In this document: positions 18,801-29,152 of the stretch, piece after piece
Position numbering within the stretch: the stretch's first letter is position 1
Layout: each line of letters starts with the position of its first letter
NCBI GenBank assembly: GCA_009746045.1
Contig: RPFO01000103.1
Location: 2,443,738 to 2,507,737, forward strand
Direction: 5' to 3'
DNA: 64,000 nt
From: Mesostigma viride
Lineage: Eukaryota; Streptophyta; Mesostigmatophyceae; Mesostigmatales; Mesostigmataceae
Program-made: the position numbers and the translations under genes
Notes under the pieces: model-generated
Told to the model about the DNA's origin: nothing
The model's database searches: none
Seen by the model: only the letters and a program-made list of their open reading frames with translations

Positions 18801-20680
18801 GGAGTGGAAAATGTTGGGATGGATCCAGTAAGGCCAGGAAGGGCGAATGGTTGCAAGATAGCAAAGTGGGAAACTGGGTGGGAAACTGGGATCGCCATGT
18901 GGATGCGGAACTGGTAGAAGTCGGGGAGGGCAAGCTGGTGCCAGTTGGATCCGCCACCATAAATGCCTGCATGAAAGGGAGCATTCAAAGTGGTGCCGAT
19001 AATTGTTCAGACAAATGTGACCAGTCAAAGAATTCCTAGCTGGCTTTGGAGTGAAAAGAGCCACAATACTTTACTAGGTGGAGTGTGTGCCTGCCTGCCC
19101 TAAAAGTGGTAAGAAAGTAATTACTTGAATCTCTGATCGCAGTAACCAATGCACAGCTATGGTGCAAGCAAGCTAAAGCTTCACAATCCGAATACCAAGT
19201 GACTGGCACTGTACATGCATGAAGGAATTTTATTTTAAAAAGTGCATTGTGCCAAATTCTTAGGGCAGTGTTTTGGCCAAGGAAACCAGACATTCACGCC
19301 CCCACAACACACGCACATGTACAAAAGCGAGCAGAATAACGCTGCCATGGAAATGAGGCAAAACAAACTCTTCAACATGCAGTTACCCAAAGCGCACAGG
19401 CAGCAGGCATCTAGGACAAGTAAGCGAGACGAGAGGAAGACGAGGTAAGTTAGACCTCTCTGGGTGTATGATGGCTCCACCCAGCCTTGACAAAATAAAC
19501 CTATGCATTTCTGGATACGCAATTCTCTTCAAAAAAGGACTTCCAAACTCATTCCTCTCTCCCCCCCCCCGTCCAGCCCACCCTTTCCCAACATTACCCC
19601 ATGCATACAAGCTACCAATCATGCTTCTCCAGTCCAATCCTACACACTTCGATTAATCAGGGTAAAATCTCATTCAGCCAGTTGTCCAGTCGAACCCAAA
19701 CCAAGCCTATGAAGGCAAACTAAACCGACCACAATCCTGTTCTTGATGAGTAGAATTTAAACTAAATTCACAAACAATCCCAGGCTGAATTGGAGCACCT
19801 CGGTCCTGGTTAACTTCAACACCCCAGCTTACCATGGCTGCTATGCATGCCAAATACTCAATTGCACACTCACACACTCCCCATCCCCATTTTGCTCCAG
19901 CTCTTAAGATCCACACCCAGGCCATCCAGTTTTCAAGCATATCTCCAGAAAGAAGTCCTCACCAAATGGCGCCTGTCGCAAGCTCCCCACCGCCATGAAA
20001 GGAGACACTGACCCCGTAGTGGCAGGTGTTGGTGCATCCTTTACCGAGGCAAAGGCCAGCGAGGTGAACACGGTCAGGTGCGCTTTGTGGGAGAGAACGG
20101 CATCGGTGGCCTCGTCTTCAAGCATGGGTGAAAGGAGGCACTCCGCAAGGCAGCGGCTGGATGTGGCGCAGAAAGACATCAACTGCACGTGGCAAGAAGA
20201 AAGGTAGCTAGGGCTTTAGATGGGTTATTTTATGGACCAGTTATGGGAAAACCCTTAACCAGATTGGAGTGGCAATTTACGGGGAGGAAAAGAGGGCGTC
20301 GGGACGAAGATTTTCATGTTCTGGAAAGTTTGGAACAATCTATATTACTAATTTGGCAAGGTGGGGGGTATCTAGCAGTATCCAGGGCATCGCGACTACG
20401 CGGCCAATAAAAAAAAGCTGGGAATTACTGAACACCAATATGAAAGAAGCGGACCTACTAACCACCAAACCGCGCGAAGCGCCCAGCAGGCGAACAAGCT
20501 GCACTTCATCGCACAGGGAGCGCAGCGAGCACCGACCTGTTCAGCGGGCAGCTAGCGAAGCGAGCACCATACCGTTCAGTGGGCAGCGAGCAAAGTGACC
20601 ACCGTATTGTTCCCCTCTCCGGAGCGCAGCGAAGTACCACGGACTACGAAATAGGTGCAGCGGGCTACTATACGCGTAGC
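18801..20680. other. Intergenic, no gene recognised
   Basis: A minus-strand ORF at 19904-20188 has some coding look (balanced composition, no repeats) but lacks recognisable motifs and clear splice partners. Nothing else supported. Confidence 0.4.
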
Positions 20681-20682
20681 GG

Positions 20683-20850
20683 GCAGCGGGCAGCGGGCTG
20701 CGGGCAGGGCAGCGGGCAGCGGGCAGCGGGCAGCGGGCTACTATACGCGCAGCGGGCAGCGGGCAGCGGGCAGCGGGCAGCGGGCAGCGGGCAGCGGGCA
20801 GCGGGCAGCGGGCAGCGGGAAGCGAGCAGCGGGCAGCGGGCAGCGGGCAG
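20683..20850. repeat. (GGGCAGC)n heptamer array
   Basis: More than 20 near-perfect 7-bp units in two blocks separated by TACTATACGCG. Single GGGCAGC and GAGCAGC-like units are scattered up to 180 bp upstream, as if the array had grown from a local sequence. Confidence 0.9.
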
Positions 20851-23678
20851 TCCCTCTACCGCTCAAAATGGCTCTCTACCGCCCAAAAGTGACCTTCTTT
20901 GACTGGGCGAAGCCAGCTGGTCCCACTAGTAGTGACTAAAGTCTACTTGTAAACATATTTCTACCTTTGTGCGTCCTGAATCAGCTTCCATGAAAAGCAA
21001 TACGCGGTCGCCTCTACGATGCACTTCCATCCCCATTTACAGCCCCACTCTAACATAAGACCCGCTAAAGGGGTAGAAGGTGGCTGGTCAGCCACCACCG
21101 TTCCACAAGGTTTACAGATACAATGCTGCCCATCTTGCCAATCGCAACTAAGGTGCAGCAGCGTTAACGCCTACAAAATTGGCCATGTCGGCACTGGCCT
21201 TCATTACCCGCAAGGACAACACAGACCAAATGTCGGGTTGAACCCCATAAACATGGCATTATGCCGTGAACACTGCGTCCTTACCGCATCATCTTCTGGT
21301 GTTTCTTGCTCGGTGTTCAGACACGGAGGCCGGGATGCATGTGGTACAGTGCCATTCTCCCCGCCAGCGGTAAGGGGGACAGGAAAGACGCTGTCGGGGA
21401 GCCTGCTGGTCGGGACCACGGTCGTGGCACCGTCACCTGCATGAAAATAACCAGGAATGGCGTGGCTGCCTCGGTCATGGATTAACGTTAAGTGTGCGCC
21501 GACGCATCTCAACGCAATTCAAAGGGAGCAAAACTTCATGACGTGAGGCTGCAGGTTGGTAAAGAGTGGAAGCATCGCTACTTGACGGAGATTAGTCGTG
21601 CCAAGGCTATGTTGCTGCATCTGAGGGACGATCGTTAAGGAATCTGGGATATACTGCTAAAAAAACCGGCGCGATGGCTCATGATACGCCAGTGGACGTA
21701 GGAGGATCGATGGCGTGTCTGCGTGAGGAGTCACATTATTTGTCACTGCAGACCACACGATCAGAAAGTTGAGCGTCTCCTACACAGATCATCCGGCAGC
21801 CATTGCGTTTCCTCTCACTAACATATTGCCATGATGCATGGTTCCACTGAGATGGTCAACCTAATGTTTTCAATAATGACCCCATCTTAATATCGGTTGC
21901 TTAACCCGTTTTTTTTTTTTTTTTCAATTAGAACGCGATATATCGCGATGTAAGCTTTTTTTAGAACGCGTATAGCACCTAAGGAATTTATTTTTTTCAT
22001 GGTCATGTATATACTTTCCTGAAAGCCCATAAATCAATCTCTTTTTTAAGCTACTCAGACCTACAAAATGCTAATTCATTAGAGAGATACACTGGTTTGA
22101 ATACAGGGGGGTCTGACCATGACCGCGATTTGTTGAACCTAGGTCACAAGTCATTTGCTTATTCACAAATGGTTCATGAAAAAAATCTGGCTTCTTGCAT
22201 GAGCTATGGGCAACATATGCAGGCTTTGTGGAACAAAACTCAGGCCCATTGTGCCACTGGAGCTATTTTTCATTAGCATCACAAACACAACGCAGTACAA
22301 CGCAGTGGGGAAAATGAGAGCCCTTCACAACATGACGCAACGACACGAGCCCCATAAACGGGGCCATAGTCAGCTTGGAGGGTCAAAACGTTGAAAATAG
22401 GTGTTGTATAAGTTATACAGCATCAAACATGCATCAAACATAATGACTGGATGACCTAATATGACTGAATCAGGCAGCCATAGCCAAAGCATCATCCACT
22501 CTCACAATGTGTTGAGCACGTGCCTTGTGGCAAGGGCGGTGCTGGGTATTCATTCCATAACGCGTGCAATTACTGAAAGAAAGAGCCACGTGTAATGCAA
22601 GGCTTGGATACGTTGAGTGATCCATGAGCTAGCATGCAGGCAAAGATGACGGTGGAATGCATGCTAGAAAATGGTGGCCCGATGCTAACAACACATGATT
22701 ATACACCATGATTATGGGCACCTAGCTGATCTTATTGCACAATCAACGCAGTATAAACAATCAACATCCAATCCTCACGATATATGCACGGCTTGACGAC
22801 GTACACAGCACCTAATTACTGCACAACTGCAACCTGCTATGGCTGACATGCAAGCAACATCAGCTGTGTCGAGTAGGATGGCGGTCTTAGAGAGGTTGAG
22901 AAGAGGTCGGTAGAAATAAGTGGAAAACTGGCAGAAAATAGGTAGAAACATGATATACTTCCGCACGCACTATTGAGCAGGTGGCAGAGGCCATTTCCAG
23001 GAAAATACAGCATACCGTAGCAATAGCCACGGTCGCGCCTTACGCTATTTGCAGGCACCATCATGCCCGGAGCTACCCAATAAAAGTCTGCACAAATCTC
23101 GGTTTAGCCGACAGTCCGGGCGTTCGGAATGAAAAAACATGTGTAAAGAAGTCGAAACACCATGGAAATACCAAGCATGGTGCCGCAGCAGACCCGAGTC
23201 TTGCCGTAATAATATGTATGCCGGTTTTCAGGGTTTCCGCATGAAAGTTGGGTGAGAAACTGGGAAAAACTACGTTTCCATTGCCCCAGTACCTCAAAAA
23301 CTAGGTAACGCATGTGCGGGTGTTGGCTAAGCATGGCTAACCAAGTAAGGTATCCGGTACGGACCTACACGATGTATCGCGTTGTAAGAAAAGACGGGTT
23401 AAAGCGATGGAGGAACTTACCGGCTAGGCCGCAATATTTAAGAGAATTGTCGGCTAGGCAGCAAGTTCCAAGCACCATGGCAAGCAAGAGGATAGCTGCC
23501 CGCCATCCCCCGCCAGGGTTCTGCATTTTTCTAAAACGGTGCTACTAAATCGGGCCAATTTTGTGGTTGTGGTAACGGGCCAAGTTTACAACAGCATGGC
23601 GGCCATTGTTTCCCGCTCAACCATCTATTGGGCGGGTAGCGTCGGCATTATCTCGCACCCTGCCACGTGGTATTAGAC
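20851..23678. other. Intergenic, no gene recognised
   Basis: Contains a 16-nt T run near 21909 and short imperfect repeats of GGCTAA and GGCTAG around 23.32-23.46 kb. No ORF, RNA gene or element ends could be supported. Confidence 0.4.
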
Positions 23679-23875
23679 AGTTGTCAATTATGTACGTACG
23701 CTGTAGTCGACAAGTGGAAGGGAGATCCAAACTTTTATTTCTCTAATTTGCCTTTTTTTCTTGCAAGAAGTATCTAAGTGCGGCGGAACCGCGGCGGCCT
23801 CTGGTCTTCCCGCGTTAGCCAAACACTCCTTTTCGCCAGCCTAAGCGTTTGGCTAAGCGGTGGCTAAGCGCGGGC
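23679..23875. repeat. ~200-bp direct repeat, left copy
   Basis: Begins AGTTGTCAATTATGTACGTA and ends GGTGGCTAAGCGCGGGC. Close copy of 25327-25535. The right part can fold: GCGTTAGCCAAAC pairs with GTTTGGCTAAGCG across a ~22-nt loop. It does not carry typical LTR ends. Confidence 0.85.
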
Positions 23876-24252
23876 ATGGACGACACGAGATATGGGAGTG
23901 ACAGAGACCATGCATGACGCGCGTTAGAAATACATGGTCAGGGTAATTGTGATGATGATGGTGCCGAATTGATGTGGCACACAAGTGAAATGTGGCAGAC
24001 ATGCGGCGGGGCACGTGACAGGTGGCAGGCGTTGCCAAGGCCACACACACGTGGCTGACAAGTGACGGGTGAAGGCAATGGATGTCAGGTGCCATGATGG
24101 TGTTTGTTTGTTTGTTTGTTGGAAGGTGAAGCGATGTGAGATGAGGTGGAACAAGCAGAAGACCGGGCAAGCATCAATCGCAAATCACCGAGACGTTTTG
24201 CAAGACATGATCGCCGCCAAAGAAAGAAATACATACTGCGTAGTATGTAGTA

Positions 24253-24420
<168 letters not shown>

Positions 24421-24698
24421 CTGGAATAATAGACTGGTAAAAGGTTTTTGTACGTCATAGGAATACGGACAAGCAACGATAGGTAGGCATAATAAACCTA
24501 CGGGCAAGCCGCCCAGAGACAGCTGGATGGGCACGGCTCAAAGTGGGAGGGGTGAGGGACGGGTGGGGTAAGGGTAGCGGATAGTTCCAGGGCCGACGCA
24601 GCCAAAGCAACCATTCGAAAGGCTGCTGACGTGCCTTATGAGACCTAGCGGGTGTTGAGACAAGGGAACTGAAACCGACGTGTAAAATACCTACGTAC

Positions 24699-25102
24699 CT
24701 AGGACGAGCTCACGCCGGCCCCTCGCCGCCTGATCCATCAGGAAAGGGCTGTTCATGCCGTCGAAGACGAACCTCTTGTTCCCGAGGACGAACCCGTTGC
24801 CCTGGACCCGGACAAAGGCCCCTGGGCCCGGCACTGCACCGGCTTCGGGGACATCCGCCTACAAGGTAGAGCCCCAGATTTCCCGGTGAACGACAGCGAG
24901 AAATGGGTATGAACGCAGTGAGACAGAGCACGGTAGATGAGAGGACTTAACAGGCAATAATTATAAACATGATGAACAAAAGGAAGGGCATTGTTACAAA
25001 TTGCAGGTACTCCAAACAGGCGGGCAACGGAAATCGTACCTTCGCAGCAGCGACGCACACACAAAATGCAAAGAGGAGACTTATTCGAGTGCTTGGCCTC
25101 AT
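24699..25102 (-). CDS. Secreted GH5 (mannanase-like) protein, N-terminal exons only
   Basis: Exon 1 (25102-25040) starts at ATG and encodes a 21-residue signal peptide, MRPSTRISLLFAFCVCVAAA plus Lys, ending at donor GTACGA. Exon 2 (24858-24699; acceptor ..CTTGTAG, donor GTACGT) is in phase and encodes FVRVQGNGFVLGNKRFVFDG and then MNSPFLMDQAARGR. The order F-V-R-x-x-G-x-x-F-V-L...F...G-M/F-N-x-x-(W/F)-L-M is the first strand of GH5 endo-beta-mannanases, which hydrolyse mannan. A possible third exon from about 24627 (A-FRMVALAASALEL) would be in phase. No catalytic Glu exons are found further on, so this is a truncated gene or the rest lies beyond unrecognised introns. It sits between the two ~200-bp direct repeats. 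Confidence 0.5.
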
Positions 25103-25326
25103 GGTGACGCCTAACGCATGGCGGGATCACACGGGTTGTAGCCTGTGAAAGAGCGGTTGGAATGAGTGCCCACGACCTAAAACCACGACCCAAAACCACG
25201 GAGTTGAGGTTATTCCCGCGCAGGTAATGCACGCCGTTGTATCCTTTTCTGCTGCTGTGGCATTGGAACGTAAGTGCGCAGGCCGCAGGGCAGCTTCCAG
25301 GTGGCACCATATTCATTGGAGGCGAT

Positions 25327-25535
25327 AGTTGTCAATTATGTACGTACGCCGTAGTCGACAAGTGGAAGGGAGATCCAAACTTTTATTTGTTCTCAAATTC
25401 GCCTTTCGAACTTTTTGTTCTTGCGAGAAGTATCTAAGTGCGGCGGAACCGCGGCGGCCTCTGGTCTTCCCGCGTTAGCCAAACACTCCTTTTCGCCAGC
25501 CAAAGCGTTTGGCTAAGCGGTGGCTAAGCGCGGGC
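25327..25535. repeat. ~200-bp direct repeat, right copy
   Basis: Copy of 23679-23875 with a small insertion around CGAACTTTTTGTTCTTG. It lies about 230-430 bp upstream of the GH5-like start codon, so it may include that gene's promoter. Confidence 0.85.
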
Positions 25536-26037
25536 GCGACGTTGGCTAACCTTGGCTAACCACCTCAGACCGGTAGTATATAGAAAATCTTCTATCGGAT
25601 GGTAGAGTGCGGCGTGGGCAACAACAACAACAACAACAACTACAGTACAACGGTGGGTACTGTGACGTGCGACACGGCTATAGATTCTCTGCTCCCCTTG
25701 GGCGGCGTGGGACACAACAACAACAACAACAACAACAACAACTGTGACGTGGATTGTGAGCTCACGCGGGTGTACCCGATGATGCAACCGTCCACGTCAC
25801 GGTGCATAGCATGAGTTGAGTGCATACAGTAGTAGTATGCATAGGTTCATATTCTAAAGGTTGTTGGTTTGGACTGCGTTATTCCCGCGCCGGTGCACAT
25901 CAGAAATCAGAAAATCAGCGGCGTGGCCGCTTGGGAACCAGAAGTCAACAACAACACAACATCAGAAACACCCGCGGTGAAACAGCAACAGTCACCACTT
26001 TCAGCGTACCCTGGAAGAAAAGGGAAACAAGGAAAGT

Positions 26038-26045
26038 GGATATGC
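26038..26045. promoter_or_regulatory. P1BS-type site GGATATGC
   Basis: Matches GNATATNC, the palindromic site bound by PHR1/PSR1-type MYB-CC dimers. It lies 0.97 kb upstream of the first candidate start of the MYB-CC gene. Confidence 0.4.
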
Positions 26046-26099
26046 GTCCACTCGCCGTCCAGCCGTCCACGGGCCAGGCGACAGCTGGGCACGGGGCAG

Positions 26100-26107
26100 C
26101 ATATTCG
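26100..26107. promoter_or_regulatory. P1BS-type site GCATATTC
   Basis: Second GNATATNC match, 62 bp from the first. Confidence 0.4.
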
Positions 26108-27010
26108 ATCCTGATTCCCCTTCATTCCAGTACCCGAGCATCGCCCGCCATTTATGTTTTTAACCAGATTCCGTTTGCCTGCTTACGCAGATACGCAGAT
26201 TCTGTTGCAATTCTATGTTTGGGCGCCGTCACCGCGTTGCAGATTCGCCAGGCACGGCCCATTATTGTGATCGCCACGACGCCACCAGGCGTAGAAATGT
26301 CCGTGGCTACTGGCTACCACTTGCCAGGGCCGTTGAAAAAGCTGCGGTAAGAGCGTTATTTCGGCCTTTCCAAATCTCTGCTGCCCATGTGCGGCGTGGG
26401 CAACAACAACAACTACAACAGCGTTATTTGGTGCATGACGCCAGACCCGCGCCAAGATGCCAATCTGAGAGCTGCACAGCGCCGATTGACCGTTACTAGG
26501 GTTTTTCGGAGCGACGACCGCAACGGTCAGGCGGGCCCTTGCCAACGATTTGCAGAATCCTTTGACCCCTGTGTTGGCGCGGCGCCGCGCTTTTCCATGG
26601 AGCCGAATTGTCCCCTTTCGATCGCCATGCGTGATACTGCCCCCCCATGCATTCACCCACGCGCGCGGCCCCGTTGCTCCTTAGAGACGGGAACGGGGAC
26701 GGAGCCAGCGACAGTTGTCATGAAAGCTCGAATTGGAGGAGGTATTATTGTGAATTTAGAGGCAGTTTCCTCGAACGGGGTTCTTATTAATACGACTCTT
26801 GTCCCGCTCGTTGTGTTTTCGCGGTTACTTTAGTAATCTCCGTGATATGCTGATTAGGATGTTTGGTCTTGCCATGGTCTTACTTGACCTGTAAAGTTGG
26901 GAGCTTATGGCGCAGAGAATCTGATGACTACTCTGTACGTACCATTTATTTAAGTTGAGCCGCTTGCGCTGTATGAGCGGCCAGAGCATTTCTCTAGATA
27001 TCCCTTTTCT

Positions 27011-27247
27011 ATGAACCGCCCCCCGGTCGGGAGTGCTTCACGTACCGCTGACCAGCAGCTGAGTTCGTCAGCGGAGGTGCAGCCAAGGACCGTTCAAAAG
27101 CTGCCTACCACTGTTGACGAGCTTATAAATCAAGAATGGCCTATTTGGGGAGAGCTTGCGCCTAACGATGACAGCATTACTACTTGCTGGACGGACTTGT
27201 TGACCGGGCCTCCGCCCAAGAATCAAGACATGCACCGTCCACAACAT
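27011..27247 (+). CDS. MYB-CC gene, possible first exon
   Basis: 79 codons from ATG to donor GTGCGT. It contains TVDELINQEWPIWGELAPND and CWTDLL, similar in layout to the 'EWADQLISDDD..WNDLL' block of plant PHR1. Whether it joins exon 2 by the very short 27248-27285 intron, or whether translation starts at 27406, needs transcript data. Confidence 0.55.
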
Positions 27248-29094
27248 GTGCGTTGTGCATTTCCCCTTTTTTTCATTTCTCAGAGATGGCATGTGTTTAC
27301 GGATTACTATCCATATCGTTCCTTCATATTGTCCTTGCACTGAGCGGCCGCTGCGTTGTTATTTTTCGTGCCGTTCCCTTGCGGAGCTACCCATCTTACA
27401 CGGAAATGGATCCACCTTCTTGGAATACCGCTCATCCGCAGGCAACCATTCAAGATGATACGTCTCCAGGGCTTTACCTTGCCAGGCAGCAGTATCTCCC
27501 AGGGATGGGGACACTGCCACCTGGCGGGGTTCCCCCCCTGTGTGCCCCCCCCGGCTTGATGGATGGTGGCGGCATGAACCTGGTGCCGGGCATGCAGGCC
27601 TCGATGGCGGCGGCCCAGTCGCAGCAGCCGCCCAAGCAGCGGTTGCGGTGGACGCCAGAGCTGCACGACCGCTTTGTCAACGCGGTGCAGAACCTGGGGG
27701 GAGCGGACCGTAAGTCCTCGCCGTGGATCCCGTGGCCCCCAGTTGCCCTTCCACGCGCGCCGCTTGCCCCTGCCATGCCCCCCCACGCGCGCCGCTTGCC
27801 CCTGCCATGCCCACCGCATGCCTTGCCTCTGTGCAGCCTAGCTTGCTTCTGGACTGAAGAGGTTGGGCTTCTGCAATCGGAGCTGGGCGGGTGCTGGGCG
27901 GGGGTTCTGGTATCGGCGGATCGTTTGCTCGGTGACAGCACGTCATGGGGGCAGCACGTCATGGTGACATCACGTCATGGTGACATCACGTCATGGTGAC
28001 ATCACGTCATGTTGACAGCATATGGAGATAGCCTCCGGTCCCCTACTACCTACCAGCGCACGGCACCTCTGGTCACGTCCTCCGGTCCCCTACCAGCACA
28101 TGTGCCATCTGGGCCAAGGTGGTGGCAAGGTGCCTCCGTGGCATGTGGGCCATGGTGATGGAAAGGAAGGGGGAGGGGGCGAGTGGTCCGGGGGGTGGGC
28201 CCCCCTCCTGCATTTCTGCCCCCCATACGTTTCCCTATAGGGGTGTCGTTGCTGCCCCCCTACCCTGCCCTACCGGAGTGTCGAAGGCCTCAACATGGCA
28301 TGGCCTGGGCCGTCCCCTTGTCCCCTTGTCCCCTTGTCCCCTTGTCCCCTTGTCCCCTTGTCCCCTTGTCCCCTTGTCCCCTTGTCCCCTTGTCCCCTTG
28401 TCCCCTTGTCCCCTTGTCCCCTTGTCCCCTTGTCCCCTTGTCCCCTTGTCCCCTTGTCCCCTTGTCCCCTTGTCCCCTTGTCCCCTTGTCCCCTTGTCCC
28501 CTTGTCCCCTTGTCCCCTTGTCCCCTTGTGCCCGTGTCCCCTTGTGTCCTTGTCCCCTTGTCCCCTTGTGTCCTTGTGTCCTTGTGTCCTTGTGTCCTTG
28601 TGTCCTCGTGTCCTCGTGTCCTCGTGCCCTCGTGCCCTCGTGCCCTCGTGCCCTCGTGCCCTCGTGCCCTCGTGCCCTCGTGCCCTCGTGCCCTCGTGCC
28701 CTCGTGCCCTCGTGCCCTCGTGCCCTCGTGCCCTCGTGCCCTCGTGCCCTCGTGCCCTCGTGCCCTCGTGCCCTCGTGCCCTCGTGCCCTCGTGCCCTCG
28801 TGCCCTCGTGCCCTCGTGCCCTCGTGCCCTCGTGCCCTCGTGCCCTCGTGCCCTCGTGCCCTCGTGCCCTCGTGCCCTCGTGCCCTCGTGCCCTCGTGCC
28901 CTCGTGCCCTCGTGCCCTCGTGCCCTCGTGCCCTCGTGCCCTCGTGTCCTCGTGTCCTCGTGTCCTCGTGTCCTCGTGTCCTCGAGTCCTCGTGTCCTCG
29001 TGTCCTTGTTCCGTTCTCATGGCATGCACCCCCACGCCTGGGATGCCGGCGGGTTGGAAGCGGGGACTTGGGCAACACAGTGGGGGGGGCATGG

Positions 29095-29152
<58 letters not shown>

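Larger units (their letters stand above)
25536..27010 (+). promoter_or_regulatory. Upstream region of the MYB-CC gene
   Basis: No convincing coding exon. Three composite blocks of GCGGCGTGGG plus (CAA)n lie at 25610-25640, 25702-25742 and 26391-26420, together with the two P1BS-type sites listed separately. Part of it is presumably promoter and 5' leader. The transcription start is unknown. Confidence 0.4.

Noticed and set aside
18200-19064. Upstream extension of the polyQ frame (Pro/Ser/His-rich)
   Set aside because: It reads through the GGATGG-rich tandem duplication, and other frames are equally open. Not treated as coding.
19904-20188. 95-codon minus-strand ORF
   Set aside because: No motif, no splice partners, no recognisable homology. 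Left as an unassigned possibility only.
26387-26833. 148-codon ORF upstream of the MYB-CC gene
   Set aside because: Starts in a CAA tract and has no domain or splice link. More likely leader or promoter sequence.
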